Source: Enoplosus armatus (lineage: Eukaryota; Chordata; Actinopteri; Centrarchiformes; Enoplosidae). From it: a stretch of 64,000 bases of DNA. The notes below the pieces were generated by a model that saw nothing but the letters and a program-made list of their open reading frames with translations, made no database searches and was not told where the DNA came from. Positions 14,163 to 26,803 of the stretch are shown one piece after another (within the stretch, counting starts at the first letter, position 1; every line of letters starts with the position of its first letter). The position numbers and the translations under genes are program-made. The stretch lies in NCBI RefSeq assembly GCF_043641665.1, contig NC_092198.1, positions 11,111,001-11,175,000 of the forward strand. Direction: 5' to 3'.

Positions 14163-17100
14163 GATGTCCTGGGTGTAGCATCAAAGCTTCGTATTTAACC
14201 TATAATTAAGTTATGGTCAATTTAAACAATGTGTGCTGCAATTATCTTTGCCAGTTATTGTTATTGGTCTGAAGTCGTCTATTTCCAGGACATGTAGTTG
14301 CAAGATAAACTGCCAAAGTGATGATAACTGAGGATTTCACCTTGAGTGTTAAACCTTTGAGTTTTAAGAGATGACAAAGACCACCCCTTGTCACCTCCTA
14401 GACACACCTCTGATGAGTCAGCTTGTTTTCTAACTGCAGTCCAGTTATATGAAAAGCTTTAAACAGAGTTCAATATTTTGTTCAGCTGTTTTGTCACTGT
14501 GATTTCCAAGTGAAGTTTCCAATCATGCATACCTTCCATCTGAAAGAACTAGTACACTGGTAAACCTGAATGGAGCCATGTTTCTCTCCATTAAGGCTTG
14601 TTCCACATGTCATGTGGCATGGCGAAACACAGGTTGGCCATTACCGCTACAGAGCACTTTAAGTTCAGTGGGTGGATGGAGAGAGAGGAAGAAAGAAGAG
14701 AGGGTCTGTGGTTGTTTGGATGAGAGTTTAAATGAGGTTGTGTGTGTGTTTGCCTGTAAATGTGGGCTGAGTAAGTGAATGAGAAGAAGCAGTAAGTAAT
14801 GGTCAGAGTGGAAAGGATACATTAAAGATGGAATTGATTTTTTACTGTTATAGCCCCAAATATGAACAAATCATGAAAACATTATCATTATTAGTTAAAA
14901 AAAACTGTACTGATACTTGGAGAAGAAGATGATACCATGTCTATTGCAAAATACACATCAGCATTAGCTCACTCAGTGTATTTAGATTAAACTATAGATT
15001 AACTCATGTATGTAACATCCTAAATGACATATAACCAGTATGTCTTTTATTTTATAACTTTTGTCACAAATGGAGTTCCCTTTACTTACCTTTTATATGT
15101 CTTTGTAATTTAATAATAAACCTTTAGTTTTACAATATATACTGTACAATACATATGCTTTACTGAATTACAATAATTTAAAGCTTATTTGAATTGAATT
15201 GAGACAAAGAGACGGAGAGAGAGAGAGAGTGAGAGAGAGAGCATCAGAGAGAGCTGATGACTCCTGGGAGTTGCTAAGTGATGGTAACTGGACTCCAACA
15301 TGTTGCAGTCTGGGAAGTCTCCTGATGAATAGGAGGGAGCGAGGGCAGCGGAGGAGGGACGGGAAGGAAGACAGGAGAAAACCTAGCTGTGTAATGTACG
15401 GGCACAGAGCCAAGGCGTCCATTTCATTCACAAAACCCCTGAGCATGTCCAACCTTAGGCTGAACAATCTGCTCCTACTCAGCCCGGGGGGAAGAGGACA
15501 GGAAGCTTACTCCCTCCTTCCTTGCTCGCTTCTATCCTCTCCTCTTCCTCCTTTGTTTTTTTTTTTCTCCTATTTTTGTTTTCTTCATTAGGCTTCTATT
15601 TTCTGCAAACCTTTTTTAATGCACCATCACTTTGGATGTGTCGACAAGACCAACCAGCCAAACCAATGTTGTTTTGGGACTCCCTGACTGAGTTTATTAA
15701 AAATTTTTCTAAGTGTGAAATGAGTCATTTGGCATGGAACATAGTGGATTTGTTTCTTTCATTTTTAAATGAAATGTTAATTGTACTTAAAGACTGGCCA
15801 TCAGCTAAACACGTCCTCTTGCTGGTGCTGTCTGGGCTGCGTACCTGCTCTAATTAACCGAACCAAATTACTGAGGCCTGTGTGCCAACATTGCATCCTA
15901 CTAAAGTTACAGAAGACTCTCCAAATTGGGAAAAAAAATATGGTTTTAAATATTTCATAAAAAGCATCCCATCCCACATGTAGCAGCTCAACTTGCCCTG
16001 ACCCTGGGGTAATTTGAGTCAGAGGAGCTGCTTCAGCCTGTCTGGTCATCATTTTGACAAGGAAAAACAGCACACACAGAAATATGTGCCTGTAAAAGAT
16101 GATCTGAAACTATCACTATCAAAAATGTGAAATATCATAAAAAATGCCAAAATACACTGGAGTGGGGCTTTAAGAAAGATTTTTTATAATTATTTGCAGT
16201 TTGTTTTGCACTTAATGTCAAGAACACAGCAGAGACTCTCATCACACACCTACGCATTCACAAATGCACCCGTAAAAATGTACAGATTACAACTGCCCCA
16301 GTGACACGTTGAAGGACACACAGTTGCAGCACATTAAAGCAAACTCTTTCAAATAGTGTTTTTTAAATTAGCCTAGTGATACTCACAAAAAGCAAACCTT
16401 AAAAGGTTCAACACACAACTAAGCTTTAAGATACATTGGTTGTTTATTGCAGGTGTAGGGATCCACCAATACAGAGATACCTCGCCAAGGTTTGCTATCA
16501 CTGATAACTGTAGTGTGTTTGTGTACATGTCTGTGGGTGTGTATGTAGGTGTATGGTTTTGGAAAACAAATTTAGACACATTTCTGTCCCAATATTAACC
16601 TTATGTGGGCCTGTGTACATGCGAGTGTGGAGGCATATGTATGTGTGTTTTTTTTCATACAAGCTAAAAATGCTGCATATCTTCTCATAGGATAAGAAGT
16701 TATGGGTGGCTGAAAAACCAACTGGGGTTTTAAAAAAAAAGGCACTAGGATCAACAAGAAAAAAAAAATTGTATGCAGTGTGATTTTGTGATTCTTAAGC
16801 AGCAGCTTGGAGCATGACTTTAGGAGCGGGTGGGGAACTAGGGAGAGAGGAAGATCAGGAGGAGGAGGAGGAGAGGAAGAGAAAGTAGGACAGAGATGTG
16901 TGGGCCTGGCTCTGTAAGGACGGTGGCTCTAATCAGGACTGAGCAGCTGCTATTACTCCAGCGCTCTCTCAGGGAGGGCAGGCAAAACCCTACTCATGCT
17001 TCAACATCAAGGAAGGAAATCTAAATCACACAGGCTCCTGTTAGAAGCAGCACACAGCTTAGGAAAAAAACAGGATTTTCACTTGTCTTGCTATATGAAG

Positions 17101-18319
17101 ACATTGTGAGAACTGCGGATTATTTGGTAGAATTGATCTGCAGATGAAAATGATCAAGGTGGAGCTGATGAGAAACCGTCTATGAACTTCACTCATTTGG
17201 ACACTGTCTATTTCACCCAAAAAGAAATGATTGATCGAGCTCAACCATCCCGACAGGCCTGTCAAGCTTTGGATTTCTCAACATGCCAAAGCATGCGGAG
17301 AAAGAGACATGGTTTTGGACAGGGTTTTTTTATCCTTTCCAAATCTAAAATCACAAGACCAAAAATGTAACGAATGGATTAAACAGTGTGTTTATCTGCT
17401 CCAAGGTAAGCTGAAATCATGTCCAGTTAACTAACAGTACAGTAGTAACTGAACATTACTTCCAATCCCCATTCACAACTTGCACACCTGCTGTATAGTA
17501 TTTCTGATTCTGGATGCTATCAGAATTTAGGCTTAGCGGGTCTGTCCTGCTCGGATTTGCTCAAGTTTACACTTCAGAAACCCCCGCTAACATTAGCCGA
17601 AGCAACGGGTAGCCCTCATCCTTTTTCTCTTGTAAAGTTAAAAGTGAAAACTTTGTCTAAAAACACAAGGACAAACTAGTTCTACACTGCAGTTTCTAGT
17701 TTCTGGTGAGGTGCTGACTTTTTGACTGGGACATGCACTTTCAGCCTCAGTCTCTTAGCACCACATGCTGCCTGCAGCCATTTACAGGGTTCTCATTTCA
17801 AAATTTGTCAGTTGTAAACATTCAAAAGTCAGCCGGAGAAAGTGTTTTCAACCAACACGTGGAGCTATTATTGGCTTATTTAGCTAGCTTACAAGAGTGG
17901 TTCAGCCAAGAAAATCGACAGTCACCAGCTAGTAATGAGAAGCCTGTATTTGTCAGGGCTTGCAAACAGTCAATTTGTTGTCAAACTGGAGCTGCTACGT
18001 AAATTACATTTCCGGCAGTAGTTTAAATATAGATGCATTTCTTGATAAAAAAAAGATATTGTGTTCCAACTCATGAAAAACGTATTTTTCATTCAAACTT
18101 TTTCACATCAGCCTCAGTGCAGTCCACAAATTGTTTTTCATGCAAGTCACCGAAGCCCCAATCCCTTGTAGCAGGCCCTGTAGCAACAACACCCAGAAAC
18201 ATCTCACGCTGAAATATTAAATAGCAAATGGGAAGCGACAGTCTCCCGAAAACTCAGCACTTTGTGGGAAAAACAAGCTGTCAATATCAGCGGTCTGGAA
18301 GCACATGAAACTTGAAAGA

Positions 18320-18340
18320 GACAGACAGACAGACAGACAG
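18320..18340. repeat. (AGAC)n tetranucleotide repeat
   Basis: Five units of a tetranucleotide on a purine-rich strand, continuing into GA-rich sequence to about 18380. Confidence 0.85.
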
Positions 18341-20860
18341 CGACGGAGATGGAGAAACAGAAAGAGAAAGAGATGGAGAGGGGACACATTGACATCTTTG
18401 TCTCCCTCACTGTGGGCAAAGGTGCTCGTCTCTGACAAGGGAATGTCGATCTATATCTAAAGTGGACAGCTGAACCAAAAGAGCTACAGTGTGTTGGTGC
18501 CTGTGTTCGCCCAGGAGGCAGCGCACGGTGGAAATCCTACTAAACACACACTCTCTTTGCTTTTCTACCCCACTGCGCTTAAAATATTTGGAGACACTAG
18601 TTGACCATGAAGTTTTGAAGCCATTAAGTTTTTAACATGATGAAATTCCAAGATTGTTTTCCTACCAAGAGGAAAATACACTGTACATCCACAGTAGAGT
18701 AAATCAACATCCACACACTGTGTTGTTTGATATGCCCAAGTGTGATCTACATACAACTGTGTGTAATCATTCACTATCGCAACACAGCCATCTGTTACGT
18801 CCCAGACAACTGTTTGTATGTGTCAGACGTTCTGAAGGAGTTATATGCTCTAATTTATTCATGAGGTTTTTGTTTGGCAAAAATGATCACAAGACAATTC
18901 AGTGATTAACAAATGACAACACATAGTAAGGATTCTGCAAAATTCTCCCAAAAGGCCAGCTTTCGAAGTCAGTAGTAAATATGACACAAGAGTCCTACAC
19001 TTGCAGGTGGTGGGCCCACATAGCAAGATCAGCTGCTTGGCTCCCAGCTGAATAGTAATGTCCAATCAGCTATGTATGCGTACAGGCTGCGCTCACAATT
19101 ACTCTGCTGATACACTCACGCCAACGCTGTGTGCTCCCTTCACCACCCGACCTCCTCCTTATGTGCTAAGCTTTTGGTATAGTGGATTTCACGAAGATTT
19201 AATGTTCCTGTATGTTTACTGGGGGGGGAATAGTTCTCCAAGCAGAATCATTGTTGCCATGATCAGCACGTAAACTTGAACGGTGCCTTCGTGTAGTCAA
19301 ACTTTGGGTGCGAGGCTGGTTTACCAACCATAAAGGGGCAAATTGCCCCTGAGCCCCAGAACTACAGGGTCCCTGAAAGCTCCAAGCTTACTGCTTTCTG
19401 CAAGCTTATGTGTCAACTGTCTTGAGTCCCTGAGTCAAGTCTAGTTTCAGGACCTTCATTATTCAGTTTGTGCTTTCCCAGACAGCAACAGATAGAACAT
19501 AAAACAATGGTTGTCACTATCTAGGCAATTCTGCAGTGTACAGTACAAAACAGTAACCTACGAAGATATCTGATATCTCGCAATATCTGTGTAACTTTAG
19601 AGAAAAAAATATCATGTGTACACATATAACATACTGTTTTGTGAATGCAATTTGAACAGCCTTTGTTTTCATTTGAACCACAAAACCGTACCAAACATGT
19701 GATCCAAATAATAAAATATCAAACAGCAAAAAACTGACCAAAGTGAGCTGTTATAAAGCAAAGTGTTTAAAGTGTTAGCAGACCTCTGTTTCAGTGTGTG
19801 TGGTGGGGCAGGGTGAGAGGGGAGGGTGTAGTATATTTAAAATAACTGCAATTCCTGTATGATCCGTAGTCCAAAATCAATGCTTTTTGTCAGGTCAGAC
19901 ACAGCTTCCTATGAGATGTAACCATCCACGTCCATGGACCAGTTGGGGAAAAAAGTTAAAATTTAGATGCCTGTTGTTAGTTTGAAGTTAGTTTGCCAGT
20001 AAACCTGCAACGCTACAACGCGTTTGTCTCAGGCACATGCATCCACACTCAAAATACATGAGTAGCAAAGAATATCAAACATCAAAGTTCTCACAAGAAC
20101 GTAGAAACAATGACTACCATACTTTTTCGAAACCGCCGCAGTGGCTGATCTTACCCGCAGCCTTCTGTTGAAGCTCAAAGGCACGCACCGAAACGATATC
20201 CTACAGTATCGCCCAGCAGTTCAAATGAAATCATCTGCCAGAATTTAAAAGGAAGAAGTCCTACCTCTAAAATAATTACAACTTGAAAAATGAAAATACT
20301 GATCAGATTTCCAGTATGTATACATGTCTGCCCCAGGTATGGCCTATAATCTTTTACCGAAGTCAGCAGTGAGCCACACCTCAGCTGGAATCGGCCCACA
20401 TGTGATTGCTATCTGGGATATGTTGCATATTCCTACACTGTGTTTAATAAAATTACCACACAGCAAACATGAGGCTGTACACAATGCACAGACAGGAGAA
20501 GGAACAGGGGGTTAAGAGGGGCACAGTTAATAAACAAGTTAATTCTTATAACCTTATTTTGTTGTTGGTGCCACATGATAAGGATTCCCTTTGTGCCAGG
20601 GTCGCCGCGCATCCAAAAAACGAAACATCTGGGAGTGGATAATTAGCTAGTGCCTGTGTGTGTGTGCATGCTTATCTGTGTTTGCACCCAGGTCACCTCC
20701 CCAACTCACATCAGACCACATCAAACGGCTGCATCTCAAGCCTGTGACACACTTCCATCAAAGGCAGCACACAAGAGAGAGAAATGTCCTCAGAAAGGCT
20801 CAATATGTTACGGTCGGGTTGCGTTCCTAAAGCAGCCCGGGATATAAGCAGCACTATAAG

Positions 20861-20861
<1 letters not shown>

Positions 20862-20919
<58 letters not shown>
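20862..20919. repeat. (CA)n microsatellite, long
   Basis: About 29 uninterrupted CA units, among the longest arrays in the window. It generates His-Thr or Val-Cys shadow frames on the two strands. Confidence 0.97.
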
Positions 20920-20920
<1 letters not shown>

Positions 20921-21940
20921 GTGCACTGCTGTAAATGGAGCCAAGTCTGAAAGAGAAGAAACCCACAAGCTGTATTCAGTAAACAAAAACAGGACTGTGC
21001 ACAAAGTAATGCGACACATACAGTACAGTCTGAGGCTAAATATACATGCAGCTGAAAATATGGAGCTTTTTCAAAGGAGAATTCTCCCTATACGTCAGCT
21101 ATATGACAGAACATTCAGCTCAAATATTTCTGTACAACTTCAGAGGCTCGTATCTTCTTGGCTTTTCCTATATTTACTGTTTTCTGCACAGTGTCTGTCA
21201 GAGTGCAAGACGAGGCAGAGTTGACTTCAAACGGTCTTGTCCCATCGAATAACAAATCACAGCCCTGCCAGCTCTACCTTTGAAGCACCCTGGACGGAGC
21301 ATGCTCAGAGAGTCAATAAGTCGTTAGTGGAGGCTTTAATGGCAGTTGCTCACCTTGTGAGGCTGTGCACTGACCCAGAGTCAGACCAGGGACCACCGGC
21401 GTACCACCCTGTACACAGCTTCATCTTACAGATCCAAAGGACACACACAAATGAGAAATGTCTAGGAAGATCAGCTGAAGAATTGGCTTCTATATTATCT
21501 ATCTATTTTGTCTGTTTTTTAAAAGCTATGGATTGATGCATTACTGAAAATAAAGTGTTGAGATTAATGTATTTTTGGCTAAATTCTGTATAGCAATGCA
21601 GCAACATTAGTGGTGCTTACCAGTACGAAAGGTTTCATAAAGGACTACATGCTAGTGATGATAAACTACTCAGTAAGTCTCTTTCAATACAACACTGAAT
21701 TCTTGAAAAAGGGTACAGGTAAACTTTAATTCCACCTGGCTATGTCCAGAACAAAACTTTGATTGCAAATAATCATCAATCATTAACATACAGGGATATG
21801 ATAAATGTGAGTGATGGAAAAGAATTACACTGGACTCTCTACCTCTGCCACACTACCTTAACTGGATCATAACCAAATTTCCTTAAAATAAGATGTATGA
21901 GAACATTGGACCAGATAACAAAATGAAATGCGACTGAGTT

Positions 21941-22287
21941 TAAAGAATTTTGAGAAATACGCTTATTAGCTCTCTTTCTGAGCGTTAGATGAGAAGATGG
22001 ATACCACGCTCATGTGAAGCTACAGCCAGCAACCCATTAACTTAGATTAGCATAAATACACTGCGCACAGCCAAGAAATTCCTGCACAACCACTTTAAAA
22101 CCACAAATTGTCGTTTTTTATACTCCTTTATACTTATTAAACAAACAAGATCTCAAGCGTTAATTTGTGACCTTTAGAGGTTCTGGGAGACATTTTGTAA
22201 ACTTTGGACAGACCTAGACTAGCTGTTTCCCCTAATGATGGCTGTAGCTTCGTATTTACCATACAGACATAAAAGCGGTATCAAAAT
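21941..22287 (+). repeat. Foldback MITE-like element, copy 3
   Basis: Begins TAAAGAATTTTGAGAAATAC, a diverged form of the family 5' end, then 'gagcgttagatgagaagat', 'aagctacagccagcaaccca', 'ccacaaattgtcgtttttta', 'ctagctgtttcccc' and 'gctgtagcttcgtatttacc'. The 3' TIR is lost. Orientation follows copies 2 and 5. Confidence 0.75.
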
Positions 22288-22499
22288 TCATGACTGGGAG
22301 GTCTAGTACTTCCCCCAGAGTAGGTCAAGCTATTAAAATCTTTGGAAAGACCAACATCATTCTCACAGAAGCATTCATGTGAAGAGCATTGACACATCCT
22401 TTACCAGCATGGTTATATTATCCAACCATGCAATATTACATTTGCCTTTGTAAAGTCCTCACTATCTTACAAGTGCAATTTAAGGCCAGAAATGGAACA

Positions 22500-22520
22500 A
22501 AATAAATAAATAAATAAATA
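22500..22520. repeat. (AAAT)n repeat
   Basis: About five AAAT/AATA tetranucleotide units. Similar arrays occur at 27068-27085 and 54268-54285. Confidence 0.85.
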
Positions 22521-25500
22521 CCTCATACTACAACCAAGACAGGAATAGCTTTAATCGGGTCAAGTCACGCTGTGTAGACATTGTACGAAGATGTGATGGC
22601 AAGATTTAAAAGTAAAAACTCACAGTAAGATCAGTAGGCATTCATGAGGCCTGGAGACTGAGATCAAAACCTCTTTGCATAGTGCATGGGCAGGAACGCT
22701 TTCGAAAGTCTCCTCTCGTTGTGACCCATTCTGAACCTTTCTTTTGTTTTTTTTTTACCTTCAATTCCTTATTTCTTTGCTTTCCACACTCTCGGTCCTC
22801 TTTCCCAATTTTCACCTTCTGTTTTTCACCTCTTTTACATTATTTCTCATCTTTCCTCTCTCAGTCCTTTTACCCAGTTTTGTCAAGGCGCTTTTTATGA
22901 AAGGCACTGAAAAAAACATGCGATGACAAACTGCTTTGTCGCTCTTCTTTCCTTGATGTTTTCTTAATGTGGAAGAAGTGATGTAACAGCATGCAAATCT
23001 TTCTTTTCTGTATAAAGGAATAAACATAAACAGCAAACTTAATTATGTATTAACAAGTAGTAACATTAATTTTAAAGAGCAAAAAGTATTTCACCATTAG
23101 TCAAATGTTTGAGAAATGATGAATATATGTATAAGCACACCCTTGTCTCGTACAGAACTTCTTTCATCTTGCGTAAAGACAGTTTTGTGCAATTGTGTCC
23201 TGAGTTAAATCCGTATAATACAGTCATTGTGAGGACGGAGAAGAATGCATATCTTTCATACACTTTGCAGTTAATGTGGACAATAGGACTCTCTCCCACA
23301 GTTGAGTCACTATTAATTAGCTCCTCAAACATAAGAGGATCTGGTAAAGGCACATCCTGCATTAAGTAAATTCATGTTGAACAGAGCAACAATGGCACAC
23401 ATCTTTTTTTTCTTGCAATAATGGGATGCATTGGCTCGTATCCCTCCTTACTTTGGCAGCCGGATAAGATATTACTGTGCTGACGGCCAATGTGTTTGTA
23501 GGCTACTCAATCCAAGTGTAGTTTAGCCAAGGAACTGATGTTTGATTTATGTTTATTACCCTTAATTTGTGTCAATAACCTTTTTTTTATAGAAGTTAAA
23601 CACTTTCTTGTATTTCAAATGAACAAATTCATCAAAGGATTCTAACACTGCAGAAGTGTAGCGACAGTTCTCGTAACAGTAACTGTGGTGGAGATCTGAG
23701 GTCAGGAGCATAGCAGAGCCTCTTGCTATTGTGACTAACATCAATAATATCACTGATTCACTGATGTATATCAGAACTACATGTGAATTCTTAGTTTTAA
23801 GTATTACTCATAGTATCAGCATCGCACTGCCCATTTTACATTTTATGTTACTACTATAAAGTACTGCATCAGTGTAAAAATGGGTAATGCAGTTTCACAA
23901 TAATCTGTCTACACCAATGTTGGCTGGCTTTCCTCTCAAATAAAGCATGTACCAGTAGCCAGAGCTTGTGTCTTAAATCCGCTATCATCCCTCTAACTCC
24001 ACATCCCTCTGTCCCTTGTCAATTTCCTCTGTCTCCACCAGGCTGTGTGTGAGTGAGTGACTGCGGGAGAAACTGTAATTTCCAGGGAGAAGCTGAGAAC
24101 TGTCTCAGTAGCGGCACAGCCCGGGGCTTTACACACACAGCTCCTTTTCTGCAATTCTCAGAGGAGCTGCCTGTAACCAGAACGATACCTGACAGCCGAG
24201 AAGGAAAGAGAGAGGCCACGTAATGGTGGGTGGAGCCAAGAAATAAGTGCCCCGTCACAAGTTATTCACATGCACCCTCCACTGTTGAGCTCTGGTTGCA
24301 GTGTATTCTAGGAAATGAAACTAAAAGAAGACTGAGCTGCTGGGATGTGTTATATAGGTCATTAAAACAGCCCGTCATCCTCTACGCATTGATCCAGAGG
24401 AGGCACATCATTAAGAGGCCATCGTCTCCACTTAAAATGTCAAAAATTACACCAAACCCAGCTTGCATTATGACTCTTTATGAATTTTGCTCTCCCTGCC
24501 ATCCTTCTCACACTTTCACAATCCAGTGGAGCTGAAGGGGGGAATAACTTTAAGTTTCAAGAATTTACATATAGACTTAAGGATTTGATAACTTGAGTAA
24601 GTCTATCTTACAGCTATAGAGATAAAAAATATATAAAATATAAATATTTAAATCTGTTATCTTTGATGTCAGATTAAAATAGAAGTATTTTAATGAAAAT
24701 AACTGGACAGTGTTTTAACCTTGTTAGTGCTACCAATTTCATTAATACGCATCAATCCCTAGAATTGTTTCCTGGATCCTGTTGAAGTCGTCAAACCAGT
24801 GGTTTCTGACCTTTTTGCCAATTTGTGACCCCTCGTCACAGGTTGTTCATGTTTATCAGCTGTGAGCAGTTCAACCAGAGTGAATTTTCCTTCCTGAAGC
24901 CTGAAGCGGTATGAAAAGGCAAAACTAGATAGTATAACACAAGAAGAAAGCAAATATCAAGACAAAAAGTCTGAGAAAATTAACAAATTTCTGTATTTCC
25001 CAGATTTGTTTTTTTCCTCTTTTCTATCTTGTTAATCACCTCCTTCACCATGCCTTGAGCAGGTGAGATGATTTGGTAGAAAATCTCATTTATACATTAT
25101 TGGTATTCCAAAGCTGAATTTCAGAGTGATTCTCCTTTAATATCACTGCAAGCTTGATTTTATTTTTGAATACATGTATTTAATACAAAAGAGTATCACC
25201 ACATACCATGTAGAGTCCATGATAACTGCATGACATCATTGTCCAGAGCAGATATACCCACCAAAGCAGAGGACAGAGTCACTCTGTGGGAGGCCCTTGC
25301 CTCTCATTACCCTTTAGAATAAGCAGACTGAAGACAAAACATCTTGTGCAAAGCACCAACGCAAGAATCCGCCCACCCTGACTCTCCAATAAGTTCAGTG
25401 GACCCCTGCTGGGTGGCGCGTCGGCATGACACCATCTGCACAGGGCTCGAAACGCCCGCGCACTTGGACCTCAGCAGGGGGGTTTGTGCTTACAAATGGA

Positions 25501-26700
25501 TGCTATGGTAACTAGATGTGACTCTTCTGTGAGTTTTTGAACACCCATATCCAGTGCCACCTGCAGATGAAATGAAACTGGAGTGGTATAGAGTGTGTGT
25601 AAGAGATGCTGAGAAAGAGATGCTGGTCTGCACATAGCCAATATGGAAAACAAACACAGCATTACAGTTCAGATTCGTAGGGATTCCCCGTCCTCCCACC
25701 CACGCGCCTTTTCTCTCTTCTTCAGAATTCCATGCACAAACGTTAGAGCGACTGCTCACATCGCTGTTTGCTCAACAGTTCATACTGATTCCACTCTTTA
25801 TGCACATCCACACTTTATGCAAAGCTTGCAGGGAGACAAGTGTCTGAGACAGGAGAGAGAAACAGAGAGACAGTGTCAAGGGGGGAAGGCAATAGGAGAC
25901 AGTGGGATGAGTCAACACTGTGCAGAGCCAGATCACAAGACGGAGACAAACACCATCTGGAAGCCAGAGAGTGTCGCCGTCATCGTGTTGTTCCTTTGAA
26001 CCTGAGACCTACCACAGAACCTTGTAATCAACACAATGCCGCTGGAAGCCGACGTCCAACTGGGAGACGAAATGATAGTAATGGCGCTTAGCACCCAAAG
26101 TCCTGCAAGAGCCAGGGCCGGCAGAATCCAACAAGCATGGGCTGAGCGTCATTGAACACTTAATCACGACTAACGGCTACATTTGAATAGTGAACATCTG
26201 CATAGGTGGGTTTAGAGGGTGCAAGGGGTCCGTTTTTGGTGCTGGACTCCTTAGAAAGAAGCTGTGGAAAACGACAGTGGTAAGGCTCAGTTAGAAAGTC
26301 CTCAGTCTCCCGTCTTTCTTGCAACCTGGCGACTAAAAGCTCTCAGGGGAGCAGTCACTCTCAGCCCACTCGTTGCCATGGCGATTAAATGTCAATCAAG
26401 AGATGGTCCCTCTACATTAGATTTTACACCCACACTCAGTCTCACACTTCCCTCATTCAAGCTGAAAGGACCACAGAAAATAAACATAATCATACGTAGG
26501 TGGAGTTCATGTCATGAAAATCATCAGAGCCCGATGAGAAAGTTTTTCTTTTTTTTTTTTCATTTTACACAGCAGGAAATAAAACATTCAGTGCACTCAA
26601 ATGATGTATTCACCTCATTTTACCTCAGATACTTTCAGATTTCATTTTACTCATAACTCTGTTTCATTACTACACTTCTTTATCCTTCTCTCTCCTATGT
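22521..26700. other. Intronic sequence, mostly unique
   Basis: Non-coding intron DNA. A fragment at about 24793-24905 ('ccagtggtttctgacctttttg…gtgacccctcgtcacagg') resembles a repeat common in teleosts. The 24340-24540 block looks unique. No exon or RNA gene recognised. Confidence 0.5.
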
Positions 26701-26703
26701 ACA

Positions 26704-26727
26704 GTATATATAGATAGATAGATATAC

Positions 26728-26761
<34 letters not shown>

Positions 26762-26803
26762 ATATATATATATATAGATAGATAGATATACATATATATA
26801 TAT
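26704..26803. repeat. Compound (TA)/(GATA)/(TATC) microsatellite
   Basis: A (TATC)n array at about 26729-26760 is bracketed by two identical 23-bp segments (26707-26729 and 26771-26793) that contain TAGATAGATAGATA, plus TA runs. Because GATA and TATC units are complementary, the whole 100 bp can fold on itself. Confidence 0.92.

Larger units (their letters stand above)
14163..21940. other. Intronic sequence, mostly unique
   Basis: About 7.8 kb of xkr6 intron 1. Simple repeats include a GA run near 15215-15242, a GGA run near 16857-16874, (ACAG)n at about 18320-18340 and the long CA array at 20862. Part of 15.9-16.2 kb resembles degraded repeat sequence but I could not assign a family. No exon or RNA gene is supported, and open frames of up to about 146 codons here have no recognisable domain. 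Confidence 0.5.

Noticed and set aside
15199..15591. 130-codon open frame beginning with an Arg/Glu-rich stretch
   Set aside because: The start is a translated GA microsatellite and the end a T-rich tract. No domain seen.
15885..16172. Possible further interspersed repeat ending in a 'cactggagtggggctttaag' motif
   Set aside because: It looks repeat-like, but I could not define both ends or find a second copy in the window, so it is not listed as a feature.
20784..21224. 146-codon open frame containing a His-Thr run
   Set aside because: Length comes from the (CA)29 array, which has no stop codons in that frame. The flanks have no protein-like features.
26264..26656. 130-codon open frame, plus strand
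   Set aside because: Contains a poly-Phe run from a T tract and no recognisable family features.
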